DNA from: Galeruca laticollis
Lineage: Eukaryota; Arthropoda; Insecta; Coleoptera; Chrysomelidae
Length of the DNA: 64,000 nucleotides
Assembly (NCBI GenBank): GCA_963921935.1
Contig: OY998180.1
Coordinates: 80,373,262-80,437,261, forward strand
Direction of reading: 5' to 3'
Shown here: in pieces, positions 45,593-55,559 of the stretch
Layout: each line of letters starts with the position of its first letter
Position numbering within the stretch: the stretch's first letter is position 1
Made by a program: the position numbers and the translations under genes
The notes under the pieces: generated by a model
Databases searched by the model: none
The model's input: the letters and a program-made list of their open reading frames with translations, nothing else
What the model was told of the DNA's origin: nothing

Positions 45593-48051
45593 CAGGGTGT
45601 CCCGGGACTAATGGGAAAAAAGTCAGGAGTGTATAATCTGAGCCAAAATAATGTTAGTACTTCATATAAACGTTTTCAATGCAGGCCCTCGTTTTCGAGT
45701 TATAGGCCTCCAAAGTTTTAATTTTGAATTTGGTTTTTATTTTTATTCTTTGTACTAGTTATTTGATCTTTATAAAATTTACGGCAAAGCTATAATGTAC
45801 GTGTATGTTTATGTTGGAAAGGTAAACAGATTTACAGTATTGCCTTGAAGCCAGGGACGGACTACTCGCAATGGTTCGTGATCCAAAAATTTTGCAGGGA
45901 TGGCACACCCTATATGAAATTATCGAAATTGACTTCTTCACACATTACGCTAACGAGAAGGTACTATTGTTGGAATTCGATAAAATAAGCCGTTTGGCTA
46001 ATATTTACAGTTTTATTAATGCACTACGTACAAATCTACCTAACTAACTTATTAATCCGATGTCCAAGATTTACCCACAGTACTACACAAAAATAATTTG
46101 ATGATAGCAGATGATCAAAGCATTAAGAACTTATTTAATGGGAATTGAATAGGTAGGCAAACAACGTAATTAGTTGATTTTAATCAAAATTGCGCACACA
46201 ACATTATTAAGCCATTAAGGAAACCTCAAAAAACACAAGTTATACAATATTAGACTAAAACTAATTCCTAAACAACAACAAAAACTAACGTTATTCTAAT
46301 AAATGTCAAATATGAGCTCCTCCCACTTCCACGTACATTCTAAGTCTACGAAGGTTGTTTCTTTGCACTTGAAAAAGCAATCCCATATTATTTCTAATAA
46401 CATTGCAGTGTAACACAATCCTGTCTATTAAATCTTGCCTTGTTTACACAGGTGTTGCGTATACCTCACTTTTGAGATAACCTCAGAGAATGAAATCCAT
46501 AGGATTAACGTCTCCTGATCGCGGTGGACATTGAAAAGGGCCTCCACGACCAATCCATCTATTAGGAAACCTTGTGTGTAAATGCTGTCGTACATCTAAA
46601 CTGAAATGAGGAGGGGCCCCATCATGCATGATCCATAAATTCCTACGAGTTTGTAGTGGCACATCATCAAACAGGTTCCATAACTCATTTTACAAAAACT
46701 ACAAACATTAATCATGAATCTATACTGGTGCCTAGTTTGGATAATGCCATGTGGATTCACATCATCCCATAAATGCATATTATGAGAATTAATGACTCCA
46801 TCTCTGGTGAAACCGTGTTCGTCCATAAAAAGAACGTTACTAATTAATGTATTGTCTATTTGTTGTTGTCGCAGAAACCACTGGCTGTACTCAAGTCGTG
46901 CAGGTTAATCAGCCACTGTCATACTGTGTACTTTTTTCATGTGAAAAGGATATAACAACTATTCTTCCAGGACGCGATGAACAACTGATTTCGAGACGTT
47001 ATGTTCTCTTGATATTTTTCGTAAACTCGTTGATGGTTCATCATCAACTGCATTTAACAAGTCTTGTTCAACTGCCACAGTACGTAAGTTTCGTACTGGA
47101 CCTTCTCCACCTTTTTTGGCGAAAAATTTCCTATACATAGAAAATTACATTTACTTATTCATGCCTGTTTCTCGTAACCTGAGATCAATACGTTCAAACA
47201 TTCGTCTGTCTGGCAATGCTCTGTTTGCAAAATGTTCTGCAAAAAGCCTTCTGGCCCCTAAAAACAGTTTAAACAGTTCCGAGAAGCCAGTCCATACATT
47301 GAATGCATATCCTCGTACTCAATAAAAGTGAATTGTAACTGTTAAATTAAGGACTTATGAATTATTGACAAGTACTGACTACGAACTATTCTGCACAACG
47401 TTTGACAACTAATCCTATGGTTACTTGATAAACGGTAAAAACACTTTTAAAAAGTTTTTACCAACTTTCGAATTAATAAGTCGTTAATGTTTTTTATCTC
47501 CTGCTATCGGTAAATCATTTTTTTGTAGTACTGTTGGTAAATCTTGGACATCGTATTAATAAGTTAGTTTTACCTCGTTGTGTACGTATAAAAAGGGTGA
47601 ATGCGTGAATTGGTACGTAGTGCATTAATAAAACTGTAAATATTAGCCAAACGGTTTATTTTATCGAATTCAAACAAGAATACCTTTTCGTTAGCTTAAT
47701 GTGTGGGAAAGTAAATTTCGATAATTTCATATAGGGTGTGCCATCCATGCAAAAGTTTTGGATCACTAACCATTGCAACTAGTCCGTCCCTGGCTTCAAG
47801 ATACTACTGTAAATCTATTTACCTTTCCAAAATGAACATACACGTACATTATAGCTTTGACGTAAATTTTATAAAGATCAAATAACTAGTACAAAAAATA
47901 AAAATAAAAACAAAATTCAAAATTCAAACTTTGGAAGCCTATAACTCGGAAACGAGGGCTTGCATAGAAAAAGTTTATATGAAGTACTAACATTATTTTG
48001 GCTCAGATTATACGCTCCTGACTTTTTTCCCATTAGTCCCGGGACACCCTG
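45593..48051 (-). mobile_element. Mariner-like DNA transposon with ~550-bp TIRs
   Basis: The left end CAGGGTGTCCCGGGACTAAT and the complement of the right end are identical over this length, with TA on both sides (45591-45592, 48052-48053). Inverted homology continues for more than 430 bp without a large gap (to about 46035 and 47615), then on with an insertion in the right arm to about 46145 and 47490. The element is 2459 bp and encloses a minus-strand transposase relic. Arms of this length are unusual for Tc1/mariner relatives. Confidence 0.87.
46310..47325 (-). pseudogene. Mariner-like transposase, DUF4817-type N terminus
   Basis: Reading down from 47325: EYEDMHSMYGLA, then RRLFAEHFANRALPDRRMFE and RLRETG, the DUF4817-like DNA-binding start. 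46596-46826 reads NVLFMDEHGFTRDG-type sequence with the first catalytic Asp, SHNMHLWDDVNPHGI and, at about 46600, LWIMHDGAPPHF with the second Asp. Further down come FPNRWIGRGGPFQCPPRSGD and VNPMDFIL then a stop, the third catalytic region with an in-frame TGA where Trp is expected. YVEVGGAHI lies near 46320. Same transposase type as at 40978-42043, but a different lineage and TIR. Confidence 0.86.
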
Positions 48052-48122
48052 TATATATATATATATATATATATATATGATCTTTTAAAAGAGAAAAAAG
48101 CTAATAAATGTCGGTTTCACGA

Positions 48123-48187
<65 letters not shown>
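48052..48187. repeat. Two (TA)n tracts around a ~47-bp insert
   Basis: TA repeats at 48052-48078 and 48126-48187 flank a unique 47-bp piece. The second tract directly abuts a 351-bp repeat copy. Confidence 0.9.
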
Positions 48188-48191
<4 letters not shown>

Positions 48192-48437
48192 GCACAAATG
48201 AGCGTTTGGTTTCCCTGCTGAAATCCGTTGTTTTGTGTTTTCCCATGTTTCGATTAACATCTTTGCTCCCAAATTTCACATCCTTATTTGGTTATACCGT
48301 GCTGAAGAGGCAAATGAGCCAGAAACATGCATGTCCGCGGTTACTCTGTTTCAGTAGCCCTTTTTTTGCGTGAATTACCCATGAATCTCATTGTTATTAA
48401 TGTTAACATATCACGCGATATTCCTACATCTTCTTTG
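48188..48437 (+). repeat. 351-bp repeat, partial copy between (TA)n tracts
   Basis: Matches about 250 bp of the monomer from AGGCACAAATGAGCGTTTGG to CATCTTCTTTGTTA and is bounded on both sides by (TA)n (48126-48187 and 48438-48459). Contains the hammerhead-like motif at 48288-48346. Confidence 0.88.
48288..48346 (+). ncRNA. Hammerhead-ribozyme-like motif in dispersed 351-bp repeat
   Basis: Stem I 5' strand ACCGTG, core CTGAAGA at 48302-48308, stem II GGC/GCC, one unpaired A, GAAA, stem III palindrome ACATGCATGT, cleavable C at 48335, stem I 3' strand CGCGGT. Compared with the array copies (GCCGTG with CACGGT), both strands of stem I have changed at two pairs yet still pair: G.U became A-U and U-A became U.G. 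Confidence 0.7.
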
Positions 48438-48459
48438 TTATATATATATATATATATAT

Positions 48460-49137
48460 TTATTTACTCTAGGCAACTCATTTACAATTTCATCATATTG
48501 ATATGGATTCACTTCATATCTTTAGCTAGAACTTGTCATCATAAAATTCTGGAAAATGAGCCCGGTATTTAAGTACCCTTAATAATCAGCCTACGAAAAA
48601 TCTAATTACATATATTTCGTAAATGATCTTGTTCTTCCGGCTGAATAATTTCGACGAAACCGCTACACATATCGTATCCGACTTTTATATACACGTTCTG
48701 CATCTTCCTTGTAAGAACGCTATATGTTTTTTCAGCACAACCAAGAAGAGGTTAAATAATAACTAATAAATCGACGTTGAAGATGGGATTTATCTACTAT
48801 TATAAACTCCTTCCCATAAAGAAAAATTTACCTCAGAAAAAATTATCATTAGACCCGACATTATGCTATGAGTAACTCTTAATAAGAGCACTGTTCTCAT
48901 GAGCAATTCGAAACCTACAGCATTTCCTAAAAAGAACATAATATAATACCTATAGACATACCTCGCGTTTTCAAGTGAAATTTCTTGTAATAGCTAACAT
49001 AATAAAATAGCCAGTATATAAAACTTAAATAAATATATTAATGAATAGAACTTTTTGGAACGAGATACCTGAGACAGTAACTTAAGAAATATCTAAAAGC
49101 ATTTTAGAATTATTCCGCAGTAGAAGTAGGTATCCAA
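48460..49137. other. AT-rich spacer
   Basis: No feature recognised. Confidence 0.4.
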
Positions 49138-49442
49138 AAAGAGATTCATGGTTAATTCACGCAAAATAAAGGGCTACTGAATTACCCATGAATCTCTTTG
49201 TTGTTGTTGTTAACATATCACGCGATATTCCTACATCTTCTTTGTTATTTACTATGGGTCGGAAGGTTCATGGCGGGGGGGCTATATGCGCCTCCGTGTC
49301 GATGTTGGTTGATGTCCTGAAAACTCGGGATCTTCCAATTGAAGACACAAATGAGTGTTTGGTTTCCCTGCTGAAATCCGTTATTTTGTGTTTTCCCATG
49401 TTTCGATTAACATCTTTGCTCCCAAATTCCACATCCTTATTT

Positions 49443-49498
49443 GGTTATGCCGTGCTGAAGAGGCAAAATAAGCCAGAAACATGCATGTCCACGGTTAC
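49443..49498 (+). ncRNA. Hammerhead-ribozyme-like motif, array unit 1
   Basis: Stem I GCCGTG with CACGGT (six pairs, one G.U), extended by GGT/ACC beyond a small internal loop; core CTGAAGA at 49455-49461; stem II GGC/GCC around a 7-nt loop (AAAATAA); an extra A; GAAA; stem III ACATGCATGT; cleavage expected after C49489. All catalytic core bases are present. The extra A before GAAA is shared by every copy and is the main reason for doubt about activity. Confidence 0.75.
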
Positions 49499-49793
49499 CA
49501 CTCTATTTCAGTAGCCCTTTATTTTGCGTGAATTACCCATGAATCTCTTTGTTGTCGTTGTTAACATATCACGCGATATTCCTACACCTTCTTTGTTATT
49601 TACTATGGGTCGAAAGGTTCATGGCGGGGGGGCTATATGCGCCTCCGTGTCGATGTTGGTTGATGTCCTGAAAACTCGGGATCTTCCAATTGAAGACACA
49701 AATGCGCGTTTGGTTTCCCTGCTGAAATCCGTTATTTTGTGTTTTCCCATGTTTCGATCAACATCTTTGCTCCCAAATTTCACATCCTTATTT

Positions 49794-49849
49794 GGTTATG
49801 CCGTGCTGAAGAGGCAAAATGAGCCAGAAACATGCATGTCCACGGATAC
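49794..49849 (+). ncRNA. Hammerhead-ribozyme-like motif, array unit 2
   Basis: Same fold as unit 1 with core CTGAAGA intact; stem II loop AAAATGA. One change (GGTTACC to GGATACC) lies outside the six-pair stem I. Cleavage expected after C49840. Confidence 0.75.
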
Positions 49850-50144
49850 CACTCTATTTCAGTAGCCCTTTATTTTGCGTGAATTACCCATGAATCTCTT
49901 TGTTGTTGTTGTTAACATATCACGCGATATTCCTACATATTATTTGTTATTTACTATGGGTCGGAAGGTTCATGGCGGGGGGGCTATATGCGCCCCCGTG
50001 TCGATGTTGGTTGATGTCCTGAAAACTCGGGATCTTCCAATTGAAGACACAAATGAGCGTTTGGTTTCCCTGCTGAAATCCGTTATTTTGTGTTTTCCCA
50101 TGTTTCGATTAACATCTTTGCTACCAAATTTCACATCCTTATTT

Positions 50145-50200
50145 GGTTATGCCGTGCTAAAGAGGCAAAATGAGCCAGAAACATGCATGTCCACGGTTAC
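50145..50200 (+). ncRNA. Hammerhead-ribozyme-like motif, array unit 3 (core mutant)
   Basis: Same stems, but the core reads CTAAAGA: the invariant G5 is A, which should abolish cleavage. The same change is seen in the dispersed copy at 34113-34168. Expected cleavage position after C50191. Confidence 0.72.
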
Positions 50201-50262
50201 CACTCTATTTCAGTAGCCCTTTATTTTGCGTGAATTACCCATGAATCTCTTTGTTGTTATAT

Positions 50263-51080
50263 AATGACGGATAGAAATCAATTCTCTGTTTTAATCACTT
50301 TAACATAATTTAAGTATTATTCTACCACACTATATCAATATCGTTATAAATTTGTTGTTGAAACATCGTTTAAATTACCCCTAATATCAAAGTATCAAGT
50401 TTGAATTTAAGACAATCAATCAACCAAAAGTCGTATTTATCTTGTCATCCGTCATTAAGCACGACGCACTCGTAGTTAGCACGAGAATTAAATTTTTCAT
50501 TGCACCGTAGGCATCGATTGTTAGGCCGGAATGTGCGACCCCGCACACTCTTCCACTTCAGATTTGAACCCGTCAAAACATGCACCGCCAAATGGACGAA
50601 CCTAATTATGTATCAGCGCTCCACTGGAGCAACCCTCCAGATAATTAATACTGCCGACGAGGATTATGAGAATCCCATGGAATAACACATTTCGCTATGT
50701 ATTAATCATGTGACTGGCGGATAATATATAACAAGGTCTTATTCCCTCTGTTGTTTGACAGCTGAATTAGCTGTAGGGTTAAAAATGACGCGGAATGGAT
50801 TCGCAAATAATATCAAATGAGTGTATAGAACGTTGGATATGATATTATATAGCCATTATCGAATCGGTAATTTACGGAAATAATATACCATTGAACACAG
50901 AAGTGAATAACTTAGCATGATATTCTCTAAACATGTGACATACTTGAAATGAACGGAAAATAAATTAGATATTAGACAGTACCAATTGTGAAGATAAATA
51001 ACATTTAATTAGAAGTTATAGATCGAAAGTTTGTATACTACTTTATTAAAAATAAGCGACTTCGTAATATTTTTTACTTC
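50263..51080. other. Unassigned stretch
   Basis: A 61-codon ORF at 50500-50685 has no recognisable motif. The rest is AT-rich. Confidence 0.35.
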
Positions 51081-52120
51081 GATCGATTGTCTATAATAAT
51101 AACAATAATTCCCGTTTTTGGGTTTTTATGGTTTTTTTATACTTTATGCCAGCGGTGCGATAATTGCACCAGTCGTTAAAAGCATTTGATCTTCTACTTA
51201 TCCCCTTAAGTCTGAATACCTCAGTCTTCATTTCACGCAGACTTTCACTGAACCATTCGCATTTTTTAGCCTTTACCCTACAAGTTGTTAAAGGAAAACA
51301 CATGTCCACATTTAGCGTTAAAACACTCATCAGCCTCCGAGTTGTCTCATTCGGATCACAATCATCTAAGTCCAGATCATGCCAGTTGGTATTAGTCTGT
51401 TGGAAAAATTAAGAATTCGTTCATTATTCACTATTTTCCTTTTCGCCGATTCGTTACTTGCTTCTTTTATAACATTTTCAATTTCAAGAAAGATACCAGA
51501 GTGATCCGCTAAACTCGGATTATAAACTCCAGTACAAATTTCGTCGGAGTTTATGTTTGACATTATATTATCCAAGCATGATCTAGATGTTGGAGTATTT
51601 CTCGTCGGCTTACTTATAAAATATAGTGTTTAAAACCGTACATATTAATGATGTTTCTAAGGTCTCTAGCGTGTTCAGTATTACTAATAAAATCTCCGAG
51701 TATATTATTTTTTCTATATTTTTTTGAAAAAGTAATCAGCAAATCGTGGAATTTATCTTTGAAGATACCAATATCACCACTTGATGATGATCTATATGTT
51801 GTTACCAATAATAAGCTTTTGTGGCCAAATTCAATGACGCTGAATTCAGCGTGGATAGATAAAAAAAGTTTTGAATAAGCAACTTCCTTCACAGATAGTT
51901 GGTTGTTACTAAAATAGCGACACCTACGTGTTGATTCTTGAGGCGACAAAAGTTGTTATACGTTTAAAATCGTTAATCATTTTTATATTATCTTTCGTTA
52001 GCCAAAGTTCCGAAATGCCAAGTAAATTAACATCAAAGTCATTTAATATCAAATGTATCTCATCAATTTTATTGGCTATACTCTGAACATTGATATGTAA
52101 CACTGAACACATCAAGTTGC
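51081..52120 (-). pseudogene. LINE (CR1/Jockey-like) endonuclease and pre-RT region
   Basis: Minus strand. 51924-52115 reads VLHINVQSIANKIDEIHLIL and LLGISELWLT, the start of an apurinic-type endonuclease (N.Q....K..E ... ETWL). 51614-51949 continues with VIEFGHKSLLLVTTYRSSSS and NNILGDFISN, where the last carries the GDFN-like block. 51366-51575 has a STNLDN-like DNIMSN and ADHSGIFLEI, the final SDH motif. 51091-51330 (RRSNAFNDWCNYRTAGIKYK) is the pre-RT helix region. The RT itself is missing below 51081. Several frame changes. Confidence 0.82.
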
Positions 52121-52400
52121 CTGGCGAATCTGATAATATTTTGATGTACTCCTATTTGTCAGAGATGTCAAATTTTCTTGATGGAAAAAAAACGATTGAG
52201 GATTATTCCGCATGGCCATATATCAGGTTATAGTATTGACTGAGATTCCTCAACAGGTATCGAGATCTTAAATGAGCTATACTCGTTAGAATTGCGACGA
52301 TTCAATTTCACCACCTTCATATTTGAAACGAACTTGGACAGATGATCGAATAATTCTTCGTCGGTAGTGTCAGCGGAGAACCTGGTAACGTGGTAATGGT
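52121..52400 (-). pseudogene. LINE ORF1 C-terminal relic
   Basis: Directly upstream of the endonuclease on the same strand. Frames read RFSADTTDEELFDHLSKFVS, then KVVKLNRRNSNEYSSFKISI and DIWPCGIILNRFF. This resembles the C-terminal RNA-binding-like region of ORF1 in CR1/Jockey-type LINEs, ending in the W..G..V..FF block. It breaks off near 52400. Confidence 0.65.
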
Positions 52401-53440
52401 AATGCGTTTTGCAATTTGTTACTGCAGCGGTTAATTTACAGTCACCGTCACTCTTACGGGAACCTACCCAAGCTCTTCGCTCGATTCGCAGATTCTCTAG
52501 ACGTCACAGAGCCTATTCTGCTAGGCACCAACTGATCACTGAGCTTTATGCTTACAGTACTAGCACTCTGCACAGCCTTTGCAACTGCATCTGTAGATAT
52601 AAAAAAAAATCAAAGAGTGGGGTAAAGTAATACTTTTCTCGCATCATAGGTAGGGTTGGCGGAAAAGTAAAAACAAAAAGACAGTCGGGACAGATTCAAC
52701 CATTGGTTGAATCTGCCTCGTTTAAGGGTGGTTGAATGTACCCTATCCCAAAAATACGATTCTTTGCTATGAAAGTAATTTTTAGGCTAGGACCGGTACG
52801 TCTAATTATTTATTAACTGTTCTAATGTGGAGTTTCCATAATTAGTAACAAACAAAAAATTAAAAACTTACCCATTGGACACATTTTTCGATCACTTACA
52901 AACTCTAGGGATTTCATATTTCTTTGGTGGATGAAAGGGGCAAACTGCGTAGTCATGTCATACTTTGTGGCGGGAAATTTATTTTGAAAACAAAATTAAA
53001 GATGACCGGCAGAATTGACCAAGAGATAATCTGCTCCCTTCTCTCCTACTTCTTATTACTCCACCAATAGCTATTATCAGCCTGTATTTTCCTAATGTTT
53101 TTGGGTAATTGAAAGTTCTTATGTTACCGGATAGTAGGTTCTACATGATTGTTCTCCACGATCTATCAATGCGAGACAACACAGTACAACAATGTTTGGT
53201 TCACGTTGAAAGTATTTTGATATTTGGTGAAATCACATTATCTACGCACATTCTGATGCATTTTGTATTCATTTTCAGTACAACTCACCCTAATAACGGA
53301 ATAATAGAAACGGAAACTTGCTTTTTAAAAATAGTGAAGATGTTAGGAGTGGAATTTGAATATAAAAAACAGAAAAACTTAATAATATATATAACATAAG
53401 AGACAAGCTTACATGAAGGTAACGCGCGCTCACTAGCGCA
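52401..53440. other. Unassigned stretch
   Basis: A small perfect hairpin GATTCAACCA/TGGTTGAATC lies at about 52690-52711. The 96-codon ORF at 53109-53399 has no motif and low complexity is absent; not accepted as a gene. Confidence 0.35.
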
Positions 53441-53455
53441 AGAGAGAGGGAGAGG

Positions 53456-53500
<45 letters not shown>
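53441..53500. repeat. (GA)n microsatellite
   Basis: GAGAGGGAGAGGGAGACAGA leading into a pure GA run. Confidence 0.95.
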
Positions 53501-53889
53501 TAGAAGTAGTCTCGAGAACATGCATAGTAAAAATCGTACCATCAATTAACAATTGATTATGGGCTAATTCAATGTAGGCGAGGAAATTTGGCATAAATCC
53601 CAGGAAATTTACACACTAAGACGGATTCAGATGCGATTTTTTGCATTCTCTTCATTAGCTCATTTAAAGACTTTGTATCTACACAATTTTTTGCAACGGT
53701 TTGAAAATGCATTTGTACATAGAAAAGTGCATTTTCTCAACTGCATATTTTCAAGTAATAGAAAAAAATTCATATCTGCCAAGAATATCCGAGCTTGGTA
53801 CCCAGGGCTTTTTCGAGTTGCGGAATCTAAACAGCCTGTCCAAATTAGCCTCCTGTACATCTGGAGGCCAGGGCGGCATTACGATCGTC

Positions 53890-54475
53890 ATCACCTAAAG
53901 TTCCCGTTTAACTTTCGGATAAATCAAGGAAAATTTGTGCTCCAGGTGTTTTTAGGTCGCTCGTCACGAATTTGACATCGGTAACTTGTCCCGGAAGACT
54001 TGGTGGGGCCTGACTTAACGTCATCCACTGGAGTTTTTCTGCAACAACTTACCGAATCTCCGGGGGATTTTCGGGCCGCTAATCAGGAATTTGGCATCGG
54101 TAACCTGTTCCGGAAGACCTGGTCTACCGGACGAGTTTCCAGCGATTCGGTAAGTTGTTCCAGCAAAACTCCAAGGGATCATAATAAAAGTCAAGTCATT
54201 CGGAGCACTAGGTCTTCTGGGATGGGTTACCCATATCAAATTCGTGACGACCGATCCGATAAACCCCGAACGATGAGTTTCCAGCGTTTCGGCAAGTTGT
54301 TCCAATAAACCTCCGGGGGATGACGTTAGAAGTCAAGTCGTCCGGTGCATCAGATCTTCAGTAGCAAGTTACCGATGTGAAATGCATGAAAAGTGACTTA
54401 ATCAACCCCCGGGCACGAGTTTTCCTTGATTTATCCGCAAGTTAAACGGAAACTCCAGGTGATGTCATTCCTAGT
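53890..54475. repeat. GC-rich mosaic of inverted and direct repeats
   Basis: CGTTTAACTTTCGGATAAAT at ~53905 faces its near-complement ATTTATCCGCAAGTTAAACG at ~54430. Inside, units built on TCGGTAAGTTGTTCCAGC, TTTCGGCAAGTTGTTCCAAT and the inverted CTGCAACAACTTACCGAA recur, along with CATCGGTAACTTGT/CATCGGTAACCTGT words. GC content is clearly above background. Confidence 0.7.
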
Positions 54476-54930
54476 GCCGCACGGTGTGAAAAAAAGAATT
54501 TTCTTGTTCGTAAACCTAATATCTCACGTTTGAGTGGACCGAATTGGATGAAATTTTGTTTACGTATAGTTCAAGTTATATGGAATGAGGGAAAATGATT
54601 GAAGAGGCCCAAAATAGTTTTCCAAGGCCTCAAAATTCAAGGAAAACAGGCCCCATTTGCAATTTTAGCTACAATTTCGATGCCATTTTTATTAATCATG
54701 ATATATTTTGGAAAAAACATTGTTACTAATACATTTTAGCCTACTGAACTTGAATCCAACGAATAAAGTTATCAGCGAAATTCCTTCTTTCAGGAAAATT
54801 CACTTAAACAAAGAACATCGTGCATTTCTTGGTAAAAAGACGCGTATATAATTACTGACTTTTTTATTTTGATAGAAAGCATTATAAATGTCATAAATTG
54901 TTTGGTATTAAATATTCCTAAGGCAAAAAA

Positions 54931-55233
54931 CAAAAGTAAGTATGTAGCACAGCAAATAACTTGCTTTGTCGCCTGAAAAATGTGATGCGCATTACTTTTT
55001 TCATTAAATTTTATATAAAATTATTACTTATTTAGTACAGTCTTAAAAATGAGTTTAGGTATTCATTTGTTTTGGTGAGAAGAACAAATGAATACCTAAA
55101 CTCATTTTTAAGATTATACTAAATAAGTAATAATTTTATATAAAACATGAAAATTTAACGAAAAAAGTAATGCGCACCTCATTTTTCAGGCGACAAAGCA
55201 AGTTATTTCCTATGCTATATACTTACTTTTGCA
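54931..55233. repeat. Near-perfect palindrome, ~140-bp arms
   Basis: The left arm (CAAAAGTAAGTATGTAGCAC ... GTTTAGGTATTCATTTG) and the right arm (CAAATGAATACCTAAACTC ... ACTTACTTTTG) pair with few mismatches around a ~15-bp loop near 55078. Much better conserved than the outer arms of the foldback element, so it probably arrived later. Confidence 0.82.
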
Positions 55234-55559
55234 TAGTTCCGGTGTTTTTCGTAGCAGATATTAATTTTTTTCCTTCCTTTGAAAATATGCAGTTGAAAGA
55301 AAGCATTTTTCGATGCACAAATGCATTTTCAATCCGTTACAAAAGATCTTTTGCCAAGTATTTTTAATTGAACTAAAGAAGGGAATACAAAAAATTGCAA
55401 GTCAATCCGTGTTGGTGCTCAAATTTCCTGGATTTTTGTACCAAATTTCCTTGCCTAATGGGTTTGATAGTGATATGCAGTTTCTTGATTGAGATGCAAT
55501 ACCATTACGAAAGTACCGGGAATTGATTCTTCAAAAGACCACTTGAGGGATGATCGATC

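Larger units (their letters stand above)
49138..50262 (+). repeat. Tandem array of a 351-bp monomer (about 3 units), candidate retrozyme
   Basis: Three units with spacing of exactly 351 bp: hammerhead-like cleavage points fall after 49489, 49840 and 50191. Units differ at only a few positions, so the array is young or homogenised. Monomers are GC-richer than the surroundings. Each unit contains AACATATCACGCGATATTCC, then TACTATGGGTCG, GGGGGGGCTATATGCGCC, CTGAAAACTCGGGATCTTCC and the hammerhead-like segment. The array starts at 49138-49180 with a short inverted piece of the same monomer (GAGATTCATGGTTAATTCAC). It ends TTGTTGTTATATAATG. Metazoan retrozymes are tandem ~300-nt hammerhead units thought to be moved by PLEs; assignment here is by structure. 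Confidence 0.8.
53575..55457. mobile_element. Foldback element with nested inverted repeats
   Basis: The outer arms 53575-53800 and about 55240-55457 are diverged complements: TAGGCGAGGAAATTTGG against TAGGCAAGGAAATTTGG, then TTGAAAATGCATTTGT and CAACTGCATATTTTCAA in both. ATG flanks each end (53572-53574, 55458-55460), a possible 3-bp target duplication. Between the arms sit a GC-rich block of shorter direct and inverted repeats (53890-54470) and a separate palindrome (54931-55233). No transposase is encoded. Class is uncertain; a non-autonomous foldback/MITE-like element is the simplest reading. Confidence 0.72.

Noticed and set aside
45759..45941. 60-codon minus ORF
   Set aside because: Lies inside the long TIR of the mariner-like element; no motif.
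50500..50685. 61-codon ORF in a locally GC-richer stretch
   Set aside because: No homology signal I recognise and no supporting context.
53109..53399. 96-codon ORF
   Set aside because: Reads as plausible protein but has no domain, no splice or promoter support and lies among repeats.
54000..54308. ORFs on both strands in the GC-rich mosaic
   Set aside because: Open on both strands because the sequence is a repeat mosaic of high GC; not evidence of coding.
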